Assembly: GCF_018129085.1 (NCBI RefSeq)
Contig: NZ_JAAGBB010000028.1
Span: forward strand, 29,966 to 93,965
Length of the DNA stretch: 64,000 bases
Direction: 5' to 3'
From: Plastoroseomonas hellenica
GTDB taxonomy: Bacteria > Pseudomonadota > Alphaproteobacteria > Acetobacterales > Acetobacteraceae
The translations under genes and the position numbers were made by a program. Under the pieces are notes generated by a model. The model was not told the DNA's origin. It searched no databases and saw only the letters and a program-made list of their open reading frames with translations. Positions 16,005 to 24,110 of the stretch are shown piece by piece. Positions within the stretch are counted from its first letter, which is position 1. Each line of letters starts with the position of its first letter.

Positions 16005-16883
16005 ATGCGGATCACGCGGAACAATGAAGGCCTGGGTGCGCGCGTGCTCGGCATCGACCTCGCGCAGCCGCTCGCGGAGGACAGCTTCCGCACCATCCTG
16101 CGGGCGCTCGGCGAGCACGGCGTGCTGTGCTTCCCGGATCAGTCGCTGGAGCCGTTCGAGCTCTCCGCCTTTGGCTCCCGCTTCGGCGAGCTGGAGATCA
16201 ACGTGGCCAATGCCTTCCATGCCGAGGGGCATCCCGAGGTGATGGTCCTCTCCAACATCCGCCGGGACGGGAAGCCGATCGGGCTGAACGATGCCGGGCA
16301 GGGCTGGCACACGGACATGAGCTACAGCCACGACGTCGCGCTGGCCAATGTGCTGCATGCCAAGCAGGTGCCGATGCGGGACGGGCGGCCGCTCGGCGAC
16401 ACCCAGTTCCGCAACATGCACGCCGCCTATGACGACCTGCCGCGCGAGGTGAAGGAACGGCTCGAGGGCCGCACCGCTATCCACGACTTCGAGAAGTTCT
16501 GGGAGGTGATGCGCGCCCGGCCGGGATCGGGCCGCAAGCCCCTGACCGAGGAGCAGCGTCGCAAGAAGCCGCCGGTGTCGCAGCCGATCTTCCGGGTTCA
16601 TCCCATCACCGGCCGCCGGGTGCTCTACTGCAACCCCGGCTATGCCGTGCGCATCGAAGGCATGGCGCCGGAGGAGAGCGATGCGATGCTCGACTACCTC
16701 TTCAAGCACCAGTCGCAGCCGCAATATCTCTATTCCCACCGCTGGACGCCCGGCGACGTGCTGATGTGGGACAATATCGGCACCACCCACAACGCCGTCT
16801 CCGACTACACCACGGACGAGCCGCGGTTGATCCACCGGGTCCAGGTGATGGCGACGCTCGACTATGCGCGGCTCGCCGCCTGA
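16005..16883 (+). CDS. TauD/TfdA family 2-oxoglutarate-dependent dioxygenase
   Basis: 292 residues. Iron facial triad His102-x-Asp104 (WHTDMSY) and His262, with Arg278 for the 2-oxoglutarate carboxylate. RVHPITGRRVLYCN is a family hallmark. These enzymes hydroxylate taurine, aryloxyacetates, sulfonates or similar acids, often releasing the side group. AGGAGGA precedes the ATG. First of a two-gene rightward unit with a Bug receptor, facing the IclR regulator; the receptor may import the acid that this enzyme oxidises. Substrate not predictable. Confidence 0.92.
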   Translation: MRITRNNEGLGARVLGIDLAQPLAEDSFRTILRALGEHGVLCFPDQSLEPFELSAFGSRFGELEINVANAFHAEGHPEVMVLSNIRRDGKPIGLNDAGQGWHTDMSYSHDVALANVLHAKQVPMRDGRPLGDTQFRNMHAAYDDLPREVKERLEGRTAIHDFEKFWEVMRARPGSGRKPLTEEQRRKKPPVSQPIFRVHPITGRRVLYCNPGYAVRIEGMAPEESDAMLDYLFKHQSQPQYLYSHRWTPGDVLMWDNIGTTHNAVSDYTTDEPRLIHRVQVMATLDYARLAA

Positions 16884-16923
16884 TGCGGCATCGCCTGGCC
16901 GCGGGAAGGAAGGGGGACCGTCG

Positions 16924-17919
16924 ATGCAAGACAGGCCCATGAAGCGCCGGACCGCCCTTGCCGCGTCGATCGGGCTGGCGTCGCCCTGGCATGCCCTGCC
17001 GGCGGCGGCGCAGGGCGCCTATCCGAACCGCTCGATCCGGCTGGTGGTCGGCTTCGCCGCGGGCGGGCCGACGGATGTGATCGCGCGCATCATCGCGCAG
17101 GACATGTCCGGCAGCCTGGGCCGGCCCGTCGTGGTGGAGAACCGCACCGGCGCGAATGCGCTGATCGCGACCCAGTTCGTGGCGCGCGAGGCGCCGGATG
17201 GCTACACCATCCTGCTCGCGACGCTCTCGCACAGCGTCAACGCGATCCTGATGCCGGACAACAGCTACAAGCCATTGGAGGACTTCACGCCGATCGGTCT
17301 GGTGGCGCTGCTGCCGCTGATCGCGGTGACCGGGTCGGGCACACCCTACAATACCCTGCCGGAGCTGGTGGCGGCCGCGGCGGCCTCACCCGACGGCATC
17401 ACCTATGGCTCGGCGGGGAATGGCGGCTCCGCGCATCTCGCGGCCGCATTGCTGGCCACGCGATCGGGCACGCGGATGACGCATGTGCCCTTCCGCGGCA
17501 ATGGGCCAGCGCTCAGCGAGGTGATCGCCGGCCGCGTCTCCTTCATGTTCTATCCGATGATCGGCATCCAGGAGTATGTGGCGCGGGGCCAGCTCCGCCC
17601 GCTCGCCGTCTCGACCGCGGAGCGCAGCCCTGATTATCCCGGCGTGCCCACGATGCGGGAGATCGGCTATCCCGGCTTCGAGGATTACATCCAGGGCCTC
17701 GGCCTCGTCGGCCCCGCGCATATGCCGCAGGCGATCGTGGCGAAGCTGAATGATGCGCTGCGCGCTTCACTGGCGCGGCCGGAAACGATGGAGCGCATCC
17801 GCGGGCTCGGCGGCAGCGTCTCCGCCTCCTCGCCCACCGATTATGCTGGCTTCCTGCGCCAGGATCTGGAGCGCTGGCGGCGGGTGATCGAAGCCGCTGA
17901 GATCACCGCGCGGGACTGA
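16924..17919 (+). CDS. Bug/TctC family periplasmic solute receptor
   Basis: 331 residues with a signal peptide (MKRRTALAASIGLASPWH, cleavage near AAAQ-GAYPN). The ligand loops are VVGFAAGGPTDVIAR and VENRTGANALIATQFVARE. GSAGNGGSAHLAAALL and HVPFRGNGPALSEVIAG are the second-lobe motifs. It sits 40 bases after the TauD gene with a strong GGAAGGAAGGG site. It converges on the second TauD gene with only 13 bases between the stops. Probably collects an oxidisable organic acid; no permease is adjacent. Confidence 0.92.
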   Translation: MQDRPMKRRTALAASIGLASPWHALPAAAQGAYPNRSIRLVVGFAAGGPTDVIARIIAQDMSGSLGRPVVVENRTGANALIATQFVAREAPDGYTILLATLSHSVNAILMPDNSYKPLEDFTPIGLVALLPLIAVTGSGTPYNTLPELVAAAAASPDGITYGSAGNGGSAHLAAALLATRSGTRMTHVPFRGNGPALSEVIAGRVSFMFYPMIGIQEYVARGQLRPLAVSTAERSPDYPGVPTMREIGYPGFEDYIQGLGLVGPAHMPQAIVAKLNDALRASLARPETMERIRGLGGSVSASSPTDYAGFLRQDLERWRRVIEAAEITARD

Positions 17920-17932
17920 CCGGGGCCACGGC

Positions 17933-18958
17933 TCAGGCGGTCAGCAGCCAGCTCTTCGCCTCGCCGGCATAGGCGGCGCCGGGATTGCCGCTGACCGTGG
18001 TGCGCCACATCACCCGCGCCTCCTTCGCTGCGTCGAACCAGGTCGCGGCATGGACGAGGCAGCGATTGTCCCAGATCACCAGGTCGCCCTGCGTCCATTC
18101 ATGCACATAGACGAAGTGCTGCTGCGTGAGATGGCTCATCAGCGCATCCAGCAACCGCGCACCCTCACCATCGGCACCAGGCTCCAGACCGAGGATCGGG
18201 CCTTCCAGCCAGTCCATCTGGCCATGCTCGCAGAGATAGAGGGCGCGGCGCCCGGTCACCGGGTGGATGCGGACGAGCGGCTGGGGTTGCGGCCTCTCCC
18301 ACGCCGCCAGCGGCCGCGGCGGCGTGCCGGCGCGCACCGCCTCCCGCCGGCGGCCGGCGCCGGAGCCGACATGCAGCCCGTCCAGCCCTTCGATGCGATG
18401 CTTCAGATCCTGGGGCAGCGCGTCATAGGCGGCGATGCCATCGGCGAAGAGGGTCTGGCCTTGGCCTTGCGGCACCGGCAGCACCGCGAGGAACAGCGAG
18501 ATGTCGGGCGGCGGGCGGCGAAAGCTCTGGTCGGTGTGCCAGCCATGGCGGTGCGGGTACTGCACCGGCAGCCTACCATCCGCGGTCAGCGGCGGGTCGG
18601 GGAGGGCGGGCGGGGCGCGGCCGACGGGCGGCGTATTCGAGACGACGAAGATCTCCGGCACGGTCGGGTGCACCATGTTCGGGGGCATGCCGGTCTCGCG
18701 GTAATTCTCCACCTCGGGGCCGAAGATGCGGCTCAGCCGCAGCAGCAATTCCGGCTGCCCGGCCATCGCCTCCATGCCCGTGATGAGCAGCAGGCCGTGG
18801 CTGTCGTCCAGCAGGCGGGGGAGGGTAGCGGGCTCTCTCTCCGCGGCCTCGACCAGGGCGGCGCCGCCGCCGCCGCCCCGAAGGCTGACCTGCCCCCCGA
18901 AGCTTGCGCCTTCCAACGGGCCAATGACGTCGAAGCTGCCGGTCATGCCGCTGCTCAT
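17933..18958 (-). CDS. TauD/TfdA family dioxygenase (second, divergent paralogue)
   Basis: 341 residues, about 50 longer than the neighbouring TauD. His141-x-Asp143 (GWHTDQSF) and His303 make the iron triad and Arg319 the 2-oxoglutarate site; RIHPVTGRRALYLCEHG is conserved. A glycine-rich stretch (residues 28-32) and an extended proline-rich loop around 112-132 are unusual insertions. The start has a poor ribosome site; an ATG four codons later is possible. It lies downstream of two acyl-CoA dehydrogenase genes in the same direction, 50 bases after them. Confidence 0.88.
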   Translation of the reverse strand: MSSGMTGSFDVIGPLEGASFGGQVSLRGGGGGAALVEAAEREPATLPRLLDDSHGLLLITGMEAMAGQPELLLRLSRIFGPEVENYRETGMPPNMVHPTVPEIFVVSNTPPVGRAPPALPDPPLTADGRLPVQYPHRHGWHTDQSFRRPPPDISLFLAVLPVPQGQGQTLFADGIAAYDALPQDLKHRIEGLDGLHVGSGAGRRREAVRAGTPPRPLAAWERPQPQPLVRIHPVTGRRALYLCEHGQMDWLEGPILGLEPGADGEGARLLDALMSHLTQQHFVYVHEWTQGDLVIWDNRCLVHAATWFDAAKEARVMWRTTVSGNPGAAYAGEAKSWLLTA

Positions 18959-19008
18959 CCCGATGTCGTCGATGAAAGCTTAGGGCATTCCCTGCCCGCC
19001 GAGCCAGG

Positions 19009-20178
19009 TCAGGCGGGCAGCGGGCGGCCGAGGATGACTTGGCCAGGGTGATCGATCAGCGCCGCCGCGACCCGGGCGCGATGCTCGTGGGTGGTGCCGA
19101 GGCGCATGCTCCAGGCGGCGACGCGCCGATACCAGAGGTGCAGGTCGAGATCCATCATGAAGCCGATGCCGCCATGGATGATCTGCGCGTTGCGCACCGC
19201 CGCCAGGCACTTCTCGTTGCAGAAGGCCTTGGCCTGCGACACCTCGACCTGAAAGGGCAGGCCCTCGTCCATCTTCCAGAGCGCTTCGAAGGTGAGCAGG
19301 TCGCCGCCGTCGATCCCGATGATCATGTCGGCGCACATGTGCTGGATGGACTGGAAGGCGCCGATCGGCTGCCCGAAGGCTTCGCGCATCTTCGAGTATT
19401 CGACCGCCATCTCCACGTCGCGGCGGGCGGCGCCGAGCATTTGCGCTGAGAGCAGGATGCAGCCGCGGTCGAGCATGCGCTCGGCGATCGGCCAGCCCTG
19501 GTGCAGCGGGCCAAGGAGGGAGGAGGCCGGGATGCGCACGTCGCGGAAGGCGACTTCGCTCTGCCGGTCCTTGGCCGTCGTCACCAGCGGCGTTTCCGTG
19601 ATGCCGGCGGCGGCCGTGTCCACCAGAAACAGGGAGAGGCCGGTGGTCGCGGCGCTGGCAGGAGCGGTGCGGCAGACGACGAGGCAGAACTGCGCGGCCC
19701 GGAAATTGTCGACGAACATCTTGGTGCCGTCGAGCACGAAGCTGTCGCCTTCGGCACGGGCCGTCATGCGGATCGCTGCCGGATCCTGGCGCGCATCGGC
19801 TTCGGCGAAGGCCCAGGTCAGGATCGTCCGGCCGGCGACGACATCCGGCAGCAGGGCTTGCCGCTGCGCCGCGCTGCCGGCTTCGGCCAAGGTCAGCGCG
19901 GCCGTGACGGTGCTGTGCAGCGGCAGCGGTGCCAGGGCGCGGCCGGCCTCCTGCAGGATGAGGCCGAGATAGACGAGCGGCAGGCCGGAGCCGCCATAGG
20001 CTTCGGGCAGGGAGATGCCCGGCCAGCCGAGCTCGGCCGCCTTGGCCCAGAGGCCGGGATCATAGCCGAGCGGGTCGGCTTCCATGCGCCGGACGAGGGC
20101 GGGCGTGCATTCGGCACCGAGGAAGCTGCGTGCGGAATCCCGCACCATTTCCTGTTCTTCGGTCAGCAGGACATCCAT
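19009..20178 (-). CDS. Acyl-CoA dehydrogenase (smaller subunit of a pair)
   Basis: 389 residues. N-terminal helical domain (LLTEEQEMVRDSARSFL; GWPGISLPEAYGGSGLP), middle beta domain (ILTWAFAEADARQDP; VLDGTKMFVDN) and C-terminal four-helix domain (MREAFGQPIGAFQSIQHM, IHGGIGFMMDLDLHLWYRR). It oxidises an acyl-CoA at the alpha-beta bond with FAD. It follows a second dehydrogenase by 66 bases. Side-by-side unequal pairs often form alpha2beta2 enzymes that act on bulky or unusual acyl groups, such as steroid side chains. Confidence 0.9.
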   Translation of the reverse strand: MDVLLTEEQEMVRDSARSFLGAECTPALVRRMEADPLGYDPGLWAKAAELGWPGISLPEAYGGSGLPLVYLGLILQEAGRALAPLPLHSTVTAALTLAEAGSAAQRQALLPDVVAGRTILTWAFAEADARQDPAAIRMTARAEGDSFVLDGTKMFVDNFRAAQFCLVVCRTAPASAATTGLSLFLVDTAAAGITETPLVTTAKDRQSEVAFRDVRIPASSLLGPLHQGWPIAERMLDRGCILLSAQMLGAARRDVEMAVEYSKMREAFGQPIGAFQSIQHMCADMIIGIDGGDLLTFEALWKMDEGLPFQVEVSQAKAFCNEKCLAAVRNAQIIHGGIGFMMDLDLHLWYRRVAAWSMRLGTTHEHRARVAAALIDHPGQVILGRPLPA

Positions 20179-20244
20179 TGCGACAGTCCGTCCCTGGAAG
20201 ATTTCTGGTTTCGTCTTGCGTGTCTGGTCTGGGTCGCGTCGCGA

Positions 20245-21498
20245 TCAGCCGTTCGCAGGCCGTCGGGGCGAACGCGGCGCCGGCATGCCAAGGCCGCGGC
20301 GCGCGACCTGGTCGCGCATGATGGTGACGCCGCCATGGTTGATGCCGGATTGGAAGGCGCCGAGGACATTATGCGCGAAGACGCCATCCTCGACCGCGTG
20401 CGGGGAGCCGCGCAGGAGCTGCGCATAGGGGCCGAGCATCTGCGTCACCGCCTCGGTGACGCGGACGCCGTGATCCGGCGCCCAGATCTTCTCGGCGGAA
20501 CCTTCGTAGGTGAAGCTGCCGCCGCGCTGGACGATCGACATACTGCGCATGGTCATCAGGCGGCAGACCTGCGCTTCGATCCACATCTCCGCGATCTTGT
20601 CGCGGAGCGCGGCATTGTCGGCCAGATGCTCGGTGCCGGGCCGGCGCGCCTTCACGAAATTGACGATGTCCTCATCGCGGCGCACCGAGATCAGATAGCG
20701 GCCGGCGCCCACGCGGTCGAGGTTCAGGCCGGCGGCGGCGACGCCCCAGCCCTTGTTCTCCTCACCGAGCAGCGTTGATTTGTGGACCCGCACATTGTCG
20801 AAGAAGGTCTCGTTGGTGCGCGCTTCGCCATAGGTGGTGCCGTGCGGCGCGCGCGGGTTGTTCTGGATGGTCCAGAGCGGCCGCACCGTGATGCCGGGCG
20901 TGTCCATCGGGATCAGGAAGATGGAGATGCCTTCGCGCTTCGGCGCGTCGGGGTTGGTGCGCGCCATCAGATAGATGTGGGTCGAGAGATGCCCTGATGT
21001 CGTGTACATCTTCTGGCCGTTGATGACGTAGTGATCCCCGTCGCGGGTGGCGCGGCAACGGAGATTGGCCAGGTCGGCGCCGGCATGCGGCTCGGTGAAG
21101 CCGAGGCAGAACGACACCTCCCGCCGGATCAGCCGCGGGATGAAGTACTGCTTCTGCTCCTCGGTGCCGGCCGCCATGATCGCCGGCGCGCCGCTGCCGT
21201 TCAGCGCGATGTTGATGCCGGCGCGGGTGAATTCCTCTTCGACGATATACTGGCTGAGCCGGTCGCCGCCCTGGCCGCCATACTCCTTGGGATAGGCGAT
21301 GCCGAGCCAGCCGCGCTCGTGGATCTTCTTGTAGAGCGCGATCATCTCCGGCCCGTACCACCCGTAGGTGCCTGGGGCGGGCAGGATGTCGTCCTGGGTC
21401 TCGCGCTCCGCCAGCACCGCTTCGGTCACGTGTTCGGCGATGAAGGCGAGCACATCCTGGCGGAGCGCTTCCTGCTGCTCGGTGTATCCGAAGTGCAT
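20245..21498 (-). CDS. Acyl-CoA dehydrogenase (larger subunit of a pair)
   Basis: 417 residues. GWLGIAYPKEYGGQG, CLGFTEPHAGADLANL (FAD/substrate loop), INGQKMYTTSG and a C-terminal domain with GSFTYEGSAEKIWAPDHG mark the family. The QRGGSFTYEG segment resembles the larger members of heteromeric dehydrogenase pairs; I cannot place the catalytic Glu with certainty. First gene of the leftward set (dehydrogenase, dehydrogenase, TauD). Its promoter region contains a 21-bp near-palindrome shared with the divergent lyase gene. Confidence 0.9.
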   Translation of the reverse strand: MHFGYTEQQEALRQDVLAFIAEHVTEAVLAERETQDDILPAPGTYGWYGPEMIALYKKIHERGWLGIAYPKEYGGQGGDRLSQYIVEEEFTRAGINIALNGSGAPAIMAAGTEEQKQYFIPRLIRREVSFCLGFTEPHAGADLANLRCRATRDGDHYVINGQKMYTTSGHLSTHIYLMARTNPDAPKREGISIFLIPMDTPGITVRPLWTIQNNPRAPHGTTYGEARTNETFFDNVRVHKSTLLGEENKGWGVAAAGLNLDRVGAGRYLISVRRDEDIVNFVKARRPGTEHLADNAALRDKIAEMWIEAQVCRLMTMRSMSIVQRGGSFTYEGSAEKIWAPDHGVRVTEAVTQMLGPYAQLLRGSPHAVEDGVFAHNVLGAFQSGINHGGVTIMRDQVARRGLGMPAPRSPRRPANG

Positions 21499-21546
21499 GG
21501 CGTTTCCTGTCAGTCCAAAGGGCTGCGACAGCTCTATTTATTTGCT

Positions 21547-21567
21547 GTGCAGATTATTGATTTGCAC
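21547..21567. promoter_or_regulatory. 21-bp near-palindrome (GTGCA...TGCAC), candidate operator
   Basis: Arms GTGCA and TGCAC enclose an AT-rich centre. Over the full 21 bases only two symmetric pairs mismatch, both G/T type. It lies 48 bases from the acyl-CoA dehydrogenase start and about 105 from the lyase start, in a stretch of low GC, so it is well placed to control both directions. Confidence 0.5.
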
Positions 21568-21672
21568 TGGACGCTAGCAATGCACGCCAAGGCGCGTCAA
21601 GGGCAGGGGAGCGCTTGCGGGCGACGGGCCGAAGGAGTTCGCTGGCCGCGGCGGGGAGAGGAAGCAGGCTGC

Positions 21673-23028
21673 ATGAGCGACGACCGATCGACTGCGGCCC
21701 GCATGCGCGACCCCGGCATCCGCGCCCTCTATAAGCTGGAGAACCGCTGGCAGGCCTGGCTCGACGTGGAGGTGGCACTGGCTCGCGCCCAGGCTGATCT
21801 CGGCATGATCCCGCGCGAGGCGGTGGCGCCGATCGCGCGCAGTGCCAGGCTCGAATTGCTCGACCGCGCCCGCATCGACGAAGCCGCCGCCCGCACCGCC
21901 CACACCCTGGTGCCGCTGGTCTGGGAGCTGGCGCGGGTGGTGGGCGACCCCGCGGGCGGCTGGGTGCATTGGGGTGCCACGACGCAGAACATCACCCAGA
22001 CCGGCGACCTCCTGGTGCTGCGCCAGGCGCACCGGATCTTCCTCCGCCAGCTCGGCACCGTGCTTGATGCGATGGCGGGCCTCGCGGAGCGCGGGGCGGA
22101 GATGGTGATCGCGGCGCGCACCCATGGCCAGCACGCGGTGCCGGCGACCTTCGGCTTCAAGGTCGCGGTCTGGATCGATGAGCTGCTGCGGCACCTGGAG
22201 CGGCTGCGCGCGGCGGAGCCGCGCGTCTTCGTCGCCATGCTCGGCGGCGCCGCCGGCACCTTCGCCTCGCTCGGCGATCTCGGGCCCGCGGTGCAGGAGG
22301 GGGTCGCGAAACACCTCGGCATGACGCCGATGAACGTCCCCGGCCGCGCCATCGGTGACCATCTCACGGAATACGTCGTGCTGCTCGGCATGCTGGGTGC
22401 GACCTGCGGCAAGATCGGGCGCGAGGTCTACACCCTGATGAAGACCGAGTTCGGCGAAGTGGAGGAGCCGGTGCCGGAAGGCTCGGTCGGCAGCTCCACC
22501 ATGCCGCAGAAGCGCAACCCGCATTACTGCCAGGATGTCGTGGCCGCCGCAGCGGAACTCCGCTCCATCGTGCCGCTGGCGCTGGAGGCGATGCAGGCCG
22601 AGCATGAGGCCGACCGCACCACAGCGTTGATGATCCGCGAAGCGACGGCGCGCGCCTGCATCCTGACCGGCGACATGCTGCTGCGCCTCGGCATGATCAT
22701 GGAGGGCATGACCCTGAAGCCGGAGCGGATGCGGCGGAACCTCGATCTCGGCGGCGGGCTGATCATGGCGGAAGCGGTGATGTTGCAACTGGGCGGCGCC
22801 ATCGGCCGGCAGCATGCGCATGACGTGGTCCACGACGCGGCGCAGGCCGCCGCCGTGGGGGGACAATCCTTCGCCGATCTGCTGGGTGCGGACGCGCGCG
22901 TGACGGCGCATTTGGACCGCGCCGCGATCGACGCCCTGCTGGAGCCGACGCGCTATACCGGCCTCTGCGCGCAGATGGCGCGGGACGCTGCCGGCCGCGC
23001 GCGGGAGGCGGCGACTGCGCTGGCATGA
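21673..23028 (+). CDS. Fumarase/adenylosuccinate lyase superfamily enzyme (PcaB-like)
   Basis: 451 residues. Conserved regions: C1 HWGATTQNITQTG (99-111), C2 ARTHGQHAVPATFG (148-161) with the catalytic His, and C3 GSSTMPQKRNP (273-283), the mobile signature loop with the general-base Ser. Length and the ATTQNITQTGD form are close to 3-carboxy-cis,cis-muconate cycloisomerase and adenylosuccinate-lyase-type enzymes. The superfamily eliminates or adds across a fumarate-like unit. It is a single rightward gene, divergent from the acyl-CoA dehydrogenases. As a purine enzyme it would be oddly placed; a catabolic role is more likely. Confidence 0.9.
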   Translation: MSDDRSTAARMRDPGIRALYKLENRWQAWLDVEVALARAQADLGMIPREAVAPIARSARLELLDRARIDEAAARTAHTLVPLVWELARVVGDPAGGWVHWGATTQNITQTGDLLVLRQAHRIFLRQLGTVLDAMAGLAERGAEMVIAARTHGQHAVPATFGFKVAVWIDELLRHLERLRAAEPRVFVAMLGGAAGTFASLGDLGPAVQEGVAKHLGMTPMNVPGRAIGDHLTEYVVLLGMLGATCGKIGREVYTLMKTEFGEVEEPVPEGSVGSSTMPQKRNPHYCQDVVAAAAELRSIVPLALEAMQAEHEADRTTALMIREATARACILTGDMLLRLGMIMEGMTLKPERMRRNLDLGGGLIMAEAVMLQLGGAIGRQHAHDVVHDAAQAAAVGGQSFADLLGADARVTAHLDRAAIDALLEPTRYTGLCAQMARDAAGRAREAATALA

Positions 23029-23055
23029 CCTGGCGCAGCCGCCGCTTGTCTTCCT

Positions 23056-23979
23056 CTATCGCGACTTGGCGTAGAGCTTCTGCGCGATCTCGAACATCTC
23101 CTCGGGCGCGTAATCGGGGCTGAAGGCCGAGGGAACGCCGGTGAGCTGATGGATCTTGCCGCCGGTCGGCATGCCGTCCACGAGCTCCAGCTCGCCCGGC
23201 GGGTCACCCGGCAGGGCCTGCTCGCCCTGGCCCCAGATGCTGGCCATCTCCGCATAGTCGTTCGGGCTGAAGCGGTAGAGCCGGCGATGAGACCCCTCCT
23301 CGAGATATTTCTGGGATTCGGGGATCTTGCTGAGCGGGATATTGGGGGTTGGCAGCATCTTCTCGATCTCGACCCCGGTCAGCTTCTTCAGCGCCAGCGC
23401 ATAGGCATGCGCATGCACCGAACCGCGGACCAGGAGGTAGCCGCAGACCTCGCGCCCTGTCGGGTCGCTCAGCGTCTCGTAGACCCGCAGCTTGTGCAGC
23501 CGTGCGCCGCATTCCAGGTGGAAATTGTGCAGCAGGTCGAAGATCACATTCCCGGTCGTGGTCACGAAATCCATGTTCCAGGACGCGCCATTGCTGTTCA
23601 TCGGCATGGCGCCGCCACCATTCGACAGGAAGCTGGCGGCCAGGCGGATATCCTGCATCGCCTCGAAGGGCGCGCCGGTGATGTCGCCGCCGTCGCTCTC
23701 ATCGAGGTCGCTGTCCGGCCCGTTGTTCAGCATGGCGACGCCATTGCTGACCAGCTCGACATGACCGAGCTCCTCGGCGGTGATGGCCGCGACCAGGCTG
23801 TAGAAGGGCTTCAGCTTCTCCTTGCTGCGGAAGTTGAAGCTCTGGAACATGTAGTTGCCGAGCGTCGACATCTCCCCGTACTTGCCGCCGAGCAGTTCCT
23901 GGAGTGCCGCGCCGGCGTTCGGGTCGCGTTTCTTCGGTGCCGGCAGCTCGATCTGCAGCTTGTCCACTCGCATGAACAT
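23056..23979 (-). CDS. Manganese catalase (non-haem)
   Basis: 307 residues. The five ligands of the di-manganese centre are all visible with correct spacing: Glu36, Glu70, His73 (EELGH), Glu156 (HLECGARLH) and His189 (RGSVHAH). It breaks hydrogen peroxide to water and oxygen in the cytoplasm, without haem. GGAGG seven or eight bases before the ATG fixes the start. It follows the TctA gene but with a 131-base gap that contains a 9-bp inverted repeat, so it probably has its own promoter. PgdA-like or ferritin-like alternatives are excluded by the full ligand set. Confidence 0.95.
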   Translation of the reverse strand: MFMRVDKLQIELPAPKKRDPNAGAALQELLGGKYGEMSTLGNYMFQSFNFRSKEKLKPFYSLVAAITAEELGHVELVSNGVAMLNNGPDSDLDESDGGDITGAPFEAMQDIRLAASFLSNGGGAMPMNSNGASWNMDFVTTTGNVIFDLLHNFHLECGARLHKLRVYETLSDPTGREVCGYLLVRGSVHAHAYALALKKLTGVEIEKMLPTPNIPLSKIPESQKYLEEGSHRRLYRFSPNDYAEMASIWGQGEQALPGDPPGELELVDGMPTGGKIHQLTGVPSAFSPDYAPEEMFEIAQKLYAKSR

Positions 23980-24054
23980 GGAAGGGCCTCCTTCGTCGCG
24001 CACCAAGGCTGCGCGCAGGCCGAACGGCGGATGGACGGGCGAAGTTCGCGGCGG

Positions 24055-24087
24055 GCAGGAACACATTGCCGATGGGTATGTTCCTGC
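24055..24087. other. 9-bp inverted repeat upstream of manganese catalase
   Basis: GCAGGAACA (24055-24063) and TGTTCCTGC (24079-24087) are perfect inverted arms with a 15-base loop, 76 bases before the catalase start and 24 after the tctA stop. It may be a terminator stem for tctA (no T run) or an operator for catalase. Confidence 0.45.
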
Positions 24088-24110
24088 TCCGGGCGCCCTC
24101 CGCCTGCCGC

